A model generated the notes under the pieces. It was not told where the DNA came from and did no database searches. It saw only the letters and a list, made by a program, of their open reading frames with translations. From Bacteroidales bacterium (lineage in GTDB: Bacteria > Bacteroidota > Bacteroidia > Bacteroidales > UBA932), in NCBI GenBank assembly GCA_017535125.1, contig JAFXUS010000048.1, forward strand, positions 1-7,806: DNA of 7,806 bases, written 5' to 3'. This document shows positions 1 to 7,806 of this stretch, piece after piece. The position numbers and the translations under genes are program-made. Position 1 is the first letter of the stretch. Each line of letters begins with the position of its first letter.

Positions 1-1869
<1,869 letters not shown>

Positions 1870-1914
1870 AATTGAATGGTTTTAATCGTTAAACTTTTTT
1901 ACGTTTACCGACTC

Positions 1915-1926
1915 CTGCCTCGGCAG
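1915..1926. repeat. Short palindrome in the recA leader
   Basis: CTGCC-TC-GGCAG, a perfect 5-bp inverted repeat with a two-base centre, lies inside the predicted recA 5' leader, about 45 bases before the start codon. It could be a small protein-binding site. As an RNA hairpin its two-base loop is too tight, so at least one pair would have to open. There is no independent support for a function. Confidence 0.3.
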
Positions 1927-1941
1927 CTTTTCCAAAGCAAA

Positions 1942-1949
1942 CAAAGATA
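1942..1949 (-). promoter_or_regulatory. Likely recA(-trpS) promoter, -7 element
   Basis: The minus strand reads TATCTTTG, an exact match to the Bacteroidota -7 consensus TAnnTTTG used by the primary sigma factor of this phylum. Transcription would begin about 3-7 bases downstream, near 1937, giving a leader of about 65 bases before the recA ATG at 1869. No good TTTG -33 element sits at the expected 19-21 base distance, so the call rests on the -7 match, its position and the A-rich surroundings. Confidence 0.55.
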
Positions 1950-2038
1950 ATCATTTTTTCGAATTCCGTACACATGCCTGCGCGCGAAAAGGACAGCAAC
2001 CATCGCGGTGAGCTATAATCGTTTTGAAATCAACAACC

Positions 2039-2083
2039 TACCGACTTACCTTATCGCATTATTCCGGGTAAGTTAAATCGGTA
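2039..2083 (-). other. Interrupted hairpin between recX and recA
   Basis: Inverted repeat in two parts. CTTACC (2045-2050) pairs with GGTAAG (2067-2072) across a 16-base loop, and TACCG (2039-2043) pairs with CGGTA (2079-2083), with unpaired bases between the two stems mostly on one side. It lies 21 bases after the recX stop, so it could end or stabilise the upstream transcript. On the minus strand the following bases (GGTTGTTGATTTC) are not a proper T-run, so it is not a textbook intrinsic terminator. An operator-like site is the alternative. Confidence 0.4.
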
Positions 2084-2103
2084 TCTCATTGATTCAGCAA
2101 GCA

Positions 2104-2619
2104 TTACAGCTCACCCGAACCACTCCCTGAATGTGTAATGGTCTCAATGAGCGGCTTGACGGGCTCGTAGTCGTAGCCGCGGGAGAGGGCGAAGCGGATG
2201 AGTTTCAGGCGGCCCTGGGGGTCGTCGCGAAGGGTGCGCCATTTGGTCTCCAGAACCTTCTCGAGCTTGGCCGTGGCGCGCGCGGGGTCGATCTCGCCGA
2301 GCGCCTCGAGCACCACCTCCCGCGGGACCCCGCGCGCCAATAACGCGGAGCGGATCTTGACGGGGCCCCAGCCGGAGAGCGCGGACTTTTCGCGGGCGTA
2401 GGCGGCGGCGTAGCGGCGGTCGTCCACATAGCCCTCGGACACCAGCGCGGCGACGATTTCATCCGCCGCAGATACGGCGCCGACCATCGCCCCGGCATCC
2501 GACAAAGCGCCGTCGGACAGTCGCTGCAGCGCCTTGCGCCGTATGTCCGCGACACAGTATTCCCGTTTCGCGCATAAAGCGGAAAGCGCGTCAAACACCG
2601 ATTTCAGCCGTTCGTCCAT
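2104..2619 (-). CDS. recX: Regulatory protein RecX
   Basis: Small helical protein that binds RecA filaments and limits or reshapes RecA activity in the cytoplasm. The product is 171 residues, normal for the family (about 150-170). It shows tandem three-helix modules; the family hallmark GYVDDRRYAAAYAREK is at residues 63-78, followed by WGPVKIRSALLARGV at 84-98 and a third repeat near LKLIRFALSRGYDYEPV (138-154). The tail SGSGSGEL is low-complexity. I chose the ATG at 2619 because the product then starts MDERLKSVFDAL, a natural beginning, and because it follows the upstream stop by one base (TGA-T-ATG). The open frame reaches further upstream, but only as an overlap with the patatin gene. Many bacteria have recX just downstream of recA; here it comes first, separated from recA by a spacer with its own promoter. 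RecX levels may therefore follow the rlmN-patatin transcript rather than recA. Confidence 0.93.
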   Translation of the reverse strand: MDERLKSVFDALSALCAKREYCVADIRRKALQRLSDGALSDAGAMVGAVSAADEIVAALVSEGYVDDRRYAAAYAREKSALSGWGPVKIRSALLARGVPREVVLEALGEIDPARATAKLEKVLETKWRTLRDDPQGRLKLIRFALSRGYDYEPVKPLIETITHSGSGSGEL

Positions 2620-2620
2620 A

Positions 2621-5080
2621 TCAGAAATCAAATCCCAGCGAGAGATACACGCCCCACTTGTGGATATTGGACCAGTGGACGTCCAGTTTGATCGGGCCGA
2701 GGATGGTGTCGTAGGCCCCTTCCAGGCCGAGGGCCCACACGTCGGGACCGAAGTTGCGGAACAGCGCACCGATGGAATTGTCATGGATGAGCACGCCGCC
2801 CTGTGCGCCGACGTAGAGGTTCTTGAGGGGATTCCAGCGCACCTTGGCCGTCAGGTCGATGAGGTAGTCACCCGTGGCCAGCAGCGTATTCATGCCGAAG
2901 AAGGGCACCTGGTCGTCGGCAAAGCGTCCCGGAAGCACGCTGCCGACGAAATTGGTGTGGAACAGGCCGTCCACCACTTCCTCGCCGAAGTGCGAGATGC
3001 CGCGCAGGTGCAGGTCGGGCAGCAGGGTCCATTTTGCGCCCAGCGGAATGGCCGCTCCGAAGTCCACGCCCGTGGTCAGGATCGGCGAGAATTCGCTTGC
3101 GCCCAGCCGCAGGAAATCATAGTCGGCACGTAGCCTGAGGGAAACGCCCCGACTGGGGAAATAGTAGTTGTCGTAGGTGTAGTAGGCCCCCTGCAGATAG
3201 GTACCCAGGTAGTTGGTGTTCAGCGGAATATCGAGTGACTGGACGGTACGTCCGAAGGGCGTGTCGGGCGAGAGGTGGTACGCCTTGTGGGCGAAGCCCG
3301 CGCGGATGTCCATGTGCGTCCAGTTCAGGCCCGTGACGAAGAGATCCTCGCGGTGCGTCAGGTACGAGATGTCATATTTGATCGCGTCGTCGAAGGACCC
3401 GAGATGGCCGCGGTAGCGGGTCAGGGAGGCCGTGAAATTGAAGGTAGGCAGGTCGCTGAGATCCAACGCGTAGTGCGCGGTGAGCTTGATGGTCTGGCCG
3501 AGCCGGAGGCGGAAGTCCACCTTCGAACCGGACAGCCGGTGCGTATTCAGCCCGATGCCGAGCAGCAGCGAGGCGCCTTCGATGCTGTCTGCGCGCAGGC
3601 CCACCCCGAAACCGTGTACCGGGGCCGGCGAGAAATGGAAGACCAGGTGGTATGGCGCCTCGTCCCCGTACAGGGAATAGGTCACCGTCTCAAAGGCGCC
3701 GGAGGCCTGCAGGCGGCTCATCGCTTCGTCCATCGTCTTCTTGTCGAGCGGCTTGGTGATATCCAGCCCGATGATGCGCGCCACGCGGCGGGAATCCGCG
3801 TTGTTCAAGCCGTCGTATTCAATGCTGCACAAAGGAATGGGCGTCTTGCTGATGTCGATGGCCCGGGCGCGCGAAGGGGATTTGTCCTCCCCGGTCTTCG
3901 CGCGGATGGCCAGCAGCCCCTCGCTTTGCGCCACCGCGGCGTTATAGCCGCGCAGCAGCATGGAGTCCACCGCCGCCACATTGAAACTCAGCATGTTATA
4001 TTCGCCGAGATCCGGCTTGATGAAGACGTCGGTCTTGCTGATATTCTTGTTGAAGGAGTCCGTGCCGAGCATCGTGATGAACTGCCCGAGGATGTCGCCG
4101 ATGTTGTTGATGTCCTCGGAGGATTCCGGCCGCGCGTCGGAGAGCTCGATGCCGATCAGGTAGTCCACCCCGACCGCCCGGGCGATGTCCGCCGGGAAAT
4201 TGTTCCGCACGCCGCCGTCCACCAGCACCATCTTGCCGGTGCGCACCGGGTCGAACAGGCCCGGGATGGACATCGTCGAACGCATGGCCGTGGTGATGGA
4301 GCCGCTGCCCCAGTTCTTCGCTTTCGAGCTGACCATGTCGCCCGCCACGCAGACGTACGGCAGCGGCAGTTTCGCGAAGGAAATGCTGTCCTGGTAGCGT
4401 ACGGACATGCTGGACAGGAGGTTGTTGACGTTGAAGCCGTAGGCGTAGCCGGAAGGCAGCGAGTTCATCAGCGCCGCGGCGCCGGCACGATTCTCTCCCC
4501 GCTCCCCGATCTCATTCCGCACACGGTCGCGCAGGCGGTAGGGAATCTTGTCCTCCCGGTCCTTCGGGTAGTGGAAGGGGAATGAGATCAAGTAGGTCGC
4601 CTTGTCGATCTTCGTCGAATAGGGAATGTATTCCGGCGCCACGCGGTCGGTCAGCATCACGCCCCAGTCCTGCGTGCGGAACAGCTCTTCGAGGTCCGCG
4701 GCGCGGTAGCCCATGGCGTAGAAGCCGCCCACGAGGCCGCCGATGCTCGTTCCGCAAACGAAATCGATGGGGATGCCGAGCTCCTCGATGTACTTCAGCG
4801 CGCCCACCTCGGCGGCTCCCTTCGCGCCGCCGCCGGAAAGCACCACGCCCACCGTCGGACGCTTTTCCGTCCGGCGGATCTGGTTGATGCGCTGCCGGAT
4901 TTCGCGGATTACGACCGCGTCGGTAAGCGGATCTACGCTGTCCGCCGACAGACCGTTTGGGTAAGTCTGCGCCGACAGCGTTCCGGCCAGCAGAAGCGCT
5001 AGTCCGCAGAGGCATGTTGTCCGGCGAGCATCCCGCAGGCGGCCAGGATGTCTTCGCCACGCGAAGAACGGATGGTGCAT
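2621..5080 (-). CDS. Patatin-like phospholipase with C-terminal outer-membrane barrel (type Vd-like)
   Basis: Predicted secreted lipid acyl hydrolase joined to its own outer-membrane barrel, 819 residues. Residues 1-37 form a signal peptide: an unusually long arginine-rich n-region, a hydrophobic core (LALLLAG) and a likely cleavage at LSA|Q. The patatin domain spans about 77-310, with the oxyanion loop GGGAKG at 83-88, the nucleophile elbow GTSIG at 110-114 (Ser112) and the catalytic-dyad Asp in DGG at 288-290, so it should be active. A POTRA-like region (about 415-485) leads into a beta-rich barrel from about 490 that ends in GVYLSLGFDF; the terminal Phe is the usual BAM-recognition signal. 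The layout resembles the PlpD/FplA group, but the substrate and final location of the lipase domain are unknown. The ATG at 5080 lies 82 bp inside rlmN; it is the only in-frame ATG before the signal peptide's hydrophobic core. recX follows after one base. Confidence 0.92.
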   Translation of the reverse strand: MHHPFFAWRRHPGRLRDARRTTCLCGLALLLAGTLSAQTYPNGLSADSVDPLTDAVVIREIRQRINQIRRTEKRPTVGVVLSGGGAKGAAEVGALKYIEELGIPIDFVCGTSIGGLVGGFYAMGYRAADLEELFRTQDWGVMLTDRVAPEYIPYSTKIDKATYLISFPFHYPKDREDKIPYRLRDRVRNEIGERGENRAGAAALMNSLPSGYAYGFNVNNLLSSMSVRYQDSISFAKLPLPYVCVAGDMVSSKAKNWGSGSITTAMRSTMSIPGLFDPVRTGKMVLVDGGVRNNFPADIARAVGVDYLIGIELSDARPESSEDINNIGDILGQFITMLGTDSFNKNISKTDVFIKPDLGEYNMLSFNVAAVDSMLLRGYNAAVAQSEGLLAIRAKTGEDKSPSRARAIDISKTPIPLCSIEYDGLNNADSRRVARIIGLDITKPLDKKTMDEAMSRLQASGAFETVTYSLYGDEAPYHLVFHFSPAPVHGFGVGLRADSIEGASLLLGIGLNTHRLSGSKVDFRLRLGQTIKLTAHYALDLSDLPTFNFTASLTRYRGHLGSFDDAIKYDISYLTHREDLFVTGLNWTHMDIRAGFAHKAYHLSPDTPFGRTVQSLDIPLNTNYLGTYLQGAYYTYDNYYFPSRGVSLRLRADYDFLRLGASEFSPILTTGVDFGAAIPLGAKWTLLPDLHLRGISHFGEEVVDGLFHTNFVGSVLPGRFADDQVPFFGMNTLLATGDYLIDLTAKVRWNPLKNLYVGAQGGVLIHDNSIGALFRNFGPDVWALGLEGAYDTILGPIKLDVHWSNIHKWGVYLSLGFDF

Positions 5081-6021
5081 AGGATCTGGTGGTTGTTGAG
5101 CCGGTCGCGGAAGACCTCCATGGCCGCGTCGGAGGCGCAGTCATAGGGGAAATCCGGGATACGGTGGAATCGGATCAGGTTCACGCGGCACTCCAGCCCG
5201 CGCAGCAGGCGGATGAGGGCGTCCGCGTGGCGCTTGTCGTCGTTGAAGCCGGCGAACATCGTATATTCAAAACTCACGCGGCGCTGGCCGCTGAAGTCGT
5301 ATTGGCGGATGAGATCGATGACCTGGCGGATGTCCCATGCCTTCTGCGCGGGCATCATTTCGAGGCGCTCCTCCGGGAAAGGATTGTGGAGGCTGACCGC
5401 CAGGTGGCACCGCTGCTCGTCGAGGTAGCGCCTGAGCGTCGGGAGGACGCCTATCGTGCTGAGGGTGATGCGCTTGGGGCTCCAGGCAAAGCCCCACGGC
5501 GCCGTCAGGACCTCGATGACTTTGGAGACGGCATCGTAGTTGTCCAGCGGCTCGCCCATGCCCATGAAGACGGTGTTGGTGAGGTCGCTTGCCTCGTCGA
5601 TGCTGAGGAACTGATTGAGAATGTCCGCTGCGTCCAGCTGTCCGTGGAAGCCGTGGCGGCCCGTCATGCAGAACTTGCAGCCCATCTTGCACCCGGCTTG
5701 CGAGCTGACGCAGAGGGTTTTGCGATCCTCATCCGGAATCATGACCGCCTCGACATAGTTGTCTTTGCCGACCTCGAAGAGATATTTTTTGGTGCCGTCG
5801 GTGGAGACGGCGCTGCCGACGGGTTGGGTGGTGCCGAGATCGTATTTCTCCGAGAGCGCTTCCTTGGCGGCCTTGGAGATGTTGACCATCCGGTTCCAGT
5901 CCGTCGCCCGCTTGGCGTACAGCCAGTCCGCGAGCTGCGCGCCCACGAAGGGCTTCAGCCCGCAGCTCACCGCGGCCTGCTTCAGCTCCTCGAGCGTCTT
6001 CCCAAGCAGTCTTTCTTTCAT
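4999..6021 (-). CDS. rlmN: Dual-specificity RNA methyltransferase RlmN
   Basis: Radical-SAM enzyme that methylates C2 of A2503 in 23S rRNA and of A37 in some tRNAs, which tunes decoding accuracy and drug sensitivity at the peptidyl-transferase centre. The product is 340 residues, typical for the family. The N-terminal accessory domain (1-90) precedes the 4Fe-4S cysteines C111, C115 and C118 (CKMGCKFC). The SAM-binding GMGEPLDN lies at 154-161, and the C-terminal motif RGEDILAACG (321-330) carries the methyl-carrying Cys329. The open frame extends upstream to 6255, but the ATG at 6021 gives MKERLLGKTLEELK, the usual family N-terminus, and sits right behind a promoter element. The last 26 codons overlap the patatin start in another frame. 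All catalytic residues are present. The HhH gene may once have been the direct upstream neighbour, before the transposase island. Confidence 0.97.
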   Translation of the reverse strand: MKERLLGKTLEELKQAAVSCGLKPFVGAQLADWLYAKRATDWNRMVNISKAAKEALSEKYDLGTTQPVGSAVSTDGTKKYLFEVGKDNYVEAVMIPDEDRKTLCVSSQAGCKMGCKFCMTGRHGFHGQLDAADILNQFLSIDEASDLTNTVFMGMGEPLDNYDAVSKVIEVLTAPWGFAWSPKRITLSTIGVLPTLRRYLDEQRCHLAVSLHNPFPEERLEMMPAQKAWDIRQVIDLIRQYDFSGQRRVSFEYTMFAGFNDDKRHADALIRLLRGLECRVNLIRFHRIPDFPYDCASDAAMEVFRDRLNNHQILCTIRSSRGEDILAACGMLAGQHASAD

Positions 6022-6026
6022 CAGTG

Positions 6027-6034
6027 CAAAAATA
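6027..6034 (-). promoter_or_regulatory. Likely rlmN promoter, -7 element, near-leaderless
   Basis: The minus strand reads TATTTTTG, an exact TAnnTTTG match, ending only five bases before the rlmN ATG at 6021. Transcription would then start at or within a few bases of the start codon, giving a leaderless or nearly leaderless mRNA. A TTTG upstream (minus strand, around 6047-6050) sits only about 12 bases away, shorter than the usual -33 spacing, so the second half of the promoter is weak. Confidence 0.5.
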
Positions 6035-6232
6035 CGAAAAAACTCGCAAACTCCGGCCCTCTTCATGCGGCAGTTGGCTCCCATCCGGGCAGCCGCGGGC
6101 GCGAGCGAGCCCCCCATGGAGCTCGCACAGCGTCTCGCGGCAAGCGCCGAGCCCCGTAATGCGACGCGCTGGTGCCCCCATGCTAGCGCAGGTGAGATGA
6201 AACAAGCTGAGACACAAATCATTATCAATATT

Positions 6233-6257
6233 ACTTCCCCCATCAGAGGGGGCAAGT
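6233..6257. repeat. REP-like palindrome downstream of the transposase gene
   Basis: ACTTCCCCC (6233-6241) is complementary to GGGGG-c-AAGT (6248-6257) around a six-base loop, with one bulged C. It lies about 30 bases after the transposase stop. A GC-rich stem with a small bulge beside a RAYT gene is what REP sequences look like. The alternative is a transcription terminator, but no T-run follows on the minus strand. Confidence 0.5.
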
Positions 6258-6287
6258 GATTATGTTAACATTCTACATATCATCCTA

Positions 6288-7208
6288 TTATGCCTCACCA
6301 CCAATATGCAGGAATCTTGCGGCCTGCCGCTCCGAAGCAGATGTATTATTTCTCAAATAGGCCACCATTTTATATCTCTTCTCTTCCGAAAGCCGAAGAA
6401 GGGGTAAACCCACATTCAGCAGACCATGTTTTCCCACCACAGTACACATTTCCCGATATGGTACATCTGAAAAAGGTTCATATACTTCTCCGACATTGAA
6501 TTCTTTTCCTTTCGTTACATCAATTGTCTCCACCATCCGCTCCCAACTACCAAAGAGAAGGAAGCACGCCTCTTTCTGAAAGAAAAAATACCGTTGAATA
6601 ATGTAGTCAGTCAATTGTTCTCGCTCTTGTTCATTCAATTTGGCGAACAGTTGGAACAGCATTTGATACCGGCAATATCTTCCAGCTTTAAATTCCTGAT
6701 CTACAACACGAAGCGAATCTCTCAGCACCCACCTGCAATACTTCAAAATTGGTTTCTCGGAAAACGGATATTCCTTTTGATAATATGCTAAAAAAGTCCA
6801 CCGATCCTCTATCGCCCGACGGTACAATCTCTTTTCAACCGGGTTATTAAACACATACACCAGACTCGAGCGTTGCTCCTTCTCAGTACGCTGGGCTGCA
6901 CTCCCGAACGGTCCTTTAAATAACCGACCCTTCCGCCCAGTCTCCCGATTGTATTCTCGCGCGAAAATACTATTGACGTCCTGTTCATAACGAACCAGTT
7001 GTCCAGGATCAACAGCCGCGACCATTCCATGTACATGGGTAAACATATGACAAGCCGCCAGCACCGAAAGATTGTGCTTTCTGGCCATTACAGACTGTAT
7101 TGTATAATAAACCAGATGATCTATGGTCCGATAGAAAACAACTCCCCCATCAACGGAGATTTTATACACATGCTGAAATGAATTCTCTGGAACCTTACGT
7201 TTTCCCAT
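6288..7208 (-). CDS. REP-associated tyrosine transposase (Y1/HUH family)
   Basis: Single-strand DNA endonuclease/transposase of the IS200-like Y1_Tnp family; RAYT members act on REP palindromes. The product is 306 residues from the ATG at 7208; an in-frame TTG two codons upstream is less likely. The metal-binding HUH motif is seen in CHMFTHVHGMV (His58 and His60). The probable catalytic Tyr118 lies in LVYVFNNPVEKRLYRR, which corresponds to the family's YIxxNPV segment, followed by an aromatic WTFLAYY stretch. The rest (about 150-306) is a longer C-terminal region, ending in a possible helix-turn-helix (SASERQAARFLHI) as in Bacteroidota relatives. No frameshift or lost catalytic residue is visible, so it may be active. 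Its AT-rich composition differs strongly from every neighbour, indicating acquisition from elsewhere. It sits between the HhH gene and rlmN in the same orientation, and palindromes lie on both sides. Confidence 0.88.
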   Translation of the reverse strand: MGKRKVPENSFQHVYKISVDGGVVFYRTIDHLVYYTIQSVMARKHNLSVLAACHMFTHVHGMVAAVDPGQLVRYEQDVNSIFAREYNRETGRKGRLFKGPFGSAAQRTEKEQRSSLVYVFNNPVEKRLYRRAIEDRWTFLAYYQKEYPFSEKPILKYCRWVLRDSLRVVDQEFKAGRYCRYQMLFQLFAKLNEQEREQLTDYIIQRYFFFQKEACFLLFGSWERMVETIDVTKGKEFNVGEVYEPFSDVPYREMCTVVGKHGLLNVGLPLLRLSEEKRYKMVAYLRNNTSASERQAARFLHIGGEA

Positions 7209-7257
7209 ATACAAGGTGAGCTATATAGTTTTAAATATCATTTATTTATCAAGAGTT

Positions 7258-7280
7258 CTTCCCCCGTGTAGCAAGGGAAG
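7258..7280. repeat. REP-like palindrome upstream of the transposase gene
   Basis: CTTCCC (7258-7263) pairs with GGGAAG (7275-7280) around an 11-base loop that begins with two more Cs. On the minus strand it reads ACTTCCC, loop, GGGGGAAG; the downstream copy at 6233-6257 reads ACTTGCCCCC, loop, GGGGGAAG. The two therefore share both arm sequences and the same orientation, on opposite sides of the gene. It also lies in the transposase leader, about 50 bases before the start codon, where it could affect expression. Confidence 0.45.
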
Positions 7281-7323
7281 TAGTTTCTTTAAGTAGCTAT
7301 ATATCTGTCGTTTACTTCTCACC

Positions 7324-7806
7324 CTACGGCGGGGCGATGAGGCAGCGGGCGAGGCGGGAGGCGTCTTCGGGAGGGAGGATGCCCGCCTCGCCCAGCGCCG
7401 CGACGGTCCAGCCGTCGCGCGGGGTGTTGTCGCGGAAGAGCACGATGGAGCGCGCCGCCTGCGCGGAACGGATATAAGGGTGGCGGCGCAGCGAGTCGGC
7501 GGGCAGCGACCAGAGCGCGAACGGGGCGGGCGGCGAGCAGAAGACAAGGTCGCTGAGCGCGTCGTACTTCTCGCGATCAAAGTGGTAGATGTCAAGCAGT
7601 TGCTCCGGGAAGGAATAGCCGCCGAGCTCGTCGCGGTACTCCAGGATCTTGGTCGCGAACCAGGGCCCGATGCCGGGCAATGCGTCCAGCGCGGCGGAGT
7701 CGGCGCGGTTCAGGTCGAGGCGCGGAATGTCGATGTAGCGCTCCAGCCGCCGGTACACCGAGTCGGCGACGACGAACGATTTCGCGAAGTCCGCCTTCCG
7801 GCGAAA
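7324..7806 (-). CDS. ComEA-like helix-hairpin-helix protein, N-terminus outside window
   Basis: Partial gene; the frame is open to the right edge and ends at TAG (7324-7326). The 160 visible residues contain one clear HhH DNA-binding domain at about 30-75 (LDLNRADSAALDALPGIG, then KILEYRDELGGY and PEQLLDIY), the ComEA-type signature. A second, more degenerate HhH region lies at about 101-156 (LRRHPYIRSAQAARSIV, then WTVAALGEAGIL). The residues before the first domain (KADFAKSFVVADSVYRRL) resemble the tail of a preceding HhH unit, as in longer multi-HhH Bacteroidota proteins. A GTG at 7758 could be mistaken for the start, but homologous-looking sequence continues upstream of it. The role is probably non-specific DNA binding; whether it takes part in DNA uptake in this phylum is unproven. 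The AT-rich island begins immediately after its stop. Confidence 0.85.
   Translation of the reverse strand, partial: FRRKADFAKSFVVADSVYRRLERYIDIPRLDLNRADSAALDALPGIGPWFATKILEYRDELGGYSFPEQLLDIYHFDREKYDALSDLVFCSPPAPFALWSLPADSLRRHPYIRSAQAARSIVLFRDNTPRDGWTVAALGEAGILPPEDASRLARCLIAPP

Larger units (their letters stand above)
6022..6287. other. Gene-free spacer with a composition break near 6191
   Basis: The part from about 6050 to 6190 is as GC-rich as the chromosomal genes; from about 6195 it turns AT-rich, like the transposase gene. The GC-rich part holds a stem, GCGAGC (6105-6110) with GCTCGC (6121-6126) around a ten-base loop, and two similar G-runs on the minus strand (ATGGGGG and CATGGGGGG). 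I recognise no protein in any frame and no tRNA-like fold. It may be the original upstream region of rlmN, left when the AT-rich island arrived. Confidence 0.5.
6191..7323. mobile_element. AT-rich island carrying a RAYT-type transposase
   Basis: A block of clearly lower GC than its flanks (25 of 60 bases at 6421-6480, against 39 of 60 in recA at 1441-1500). The left edge begins GGTGAGATGAAAC (6191-6203). The right edge, read inward on the minus strand from 7323, begins GGTGAGAAGTAAAC, a near match (seven identical bases, then one mismatch and one gap). The right edge abuts the stop codon of the HhH gene. Inside are one HUH transposase gene and two C-rich/G-rich palindromes. I see no target-site duplication, which fits HUH chemistry. 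The exact ends are inferred from base composition and this short repeat; the family is not known for terminal inverted repeats, so the boundary is tentative. Confidence 0.5.

Noticed and set aside
2620..2784. Upstream extension of recX
   Set aside because: It overlaps the conserved barrel end of the patatin gene, and the added residues look unlike RecX; the ATG at 2619 fits both family and spacing.
3275..4585. 436-residue plus-strand frame inside the patatin gene
   Set aside because: Antisense shadow; its composition (many His, Arg, Val, Asp, Gln) is typical of the reverse complement of GC-rich coding DNA, and no motif is visible.
5089..6159. 356-residue plus-strand frame across rlmN
   Set aside because: Antisense shadow of rlmN with no recognisable domain and no start context of its own.
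6022..6255. N-terminal extension of rlmN up to 6255
   Set aside because: The added residues do not resemble the family, cross the composition break, and would start upstream of the promoter element at 6027-6034.
2007..7225. Shared string GGTGAGCTATA upstream of recA and upstream of the transposase
   Set aside because: An 11-base match is expected several times by chance in a window of this size, and the two contexts differ otherwise.
7219..7303. Nine-base direct repeat AGCTATATA (7219-7227 and 7295-7303) around the upstream palindrome
   Set aside because: Short and purely low-complexity AT sequence in an AT-rich region; chance is a sufficient explanation.

Overview
The window looks like a piece of a GC-rich Bacteroidota chromosome, probably Bacteroidales. 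Three things point there: promoter elements of the TAnnTTTG type, start codons without Shine-Dalgarno sequences, and two family-typical proteins (a patatin fused to an outer-membrane barrel, and a ComEA-like helix-hairpin-helix protein). The lineage is inferred from style, not from a search. All seven genes lie on the minus strand, so transcription runs from high to low coordinates. I see no rRNA, tRNA or CRISPR array.

In transcription order: (1) 7806-7324, the C-terminal part of a helix-hairpin-helix protein cut by the window edge; (2) 7323-6191, an AT-rich island carrying a REP-associated tyrosine transposase (RAYT, HUH/Y1 family) with C-rich/G-rich palindromes on both sides and a possible short inverted repeat at its edges; (3) 6190-6022, a GC-rich stretch with no recognisable gene, ending in a promoter almost on top of the next start codon; (4) rlmN, a radical-SAM rRNA/tRNA methyltransferase; (5) a secreted patatin-like phospholipase with a POTRA-like region and outer-membrane barrel, whose start lies 82 bp inside rlmN; (6) recX, one base after the patatin stop; (7) a 234-bp spacer with a hairpin and the likely recA promoter; (8) recA; (9) trpS, one base after the recA stop and running off the left edge.

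The genes fall into two tightly packed transcription blocks: rlmN-patatin-recX, then recA-trpS. RecX modulates RecA filaments and lies directly upstream of recA, separated from it by a spacer with its own promoter. The other partners (translation enzymes and an outer-membrane lipase) have no evident pathway link and may simply share transcripts. The content is mostly housekeeping. The parts most worth a second look are the RAYT island, the dual-coding rlmN/patatin overlap and the one-base gene junctions. I found no clearly new multi-gene system.
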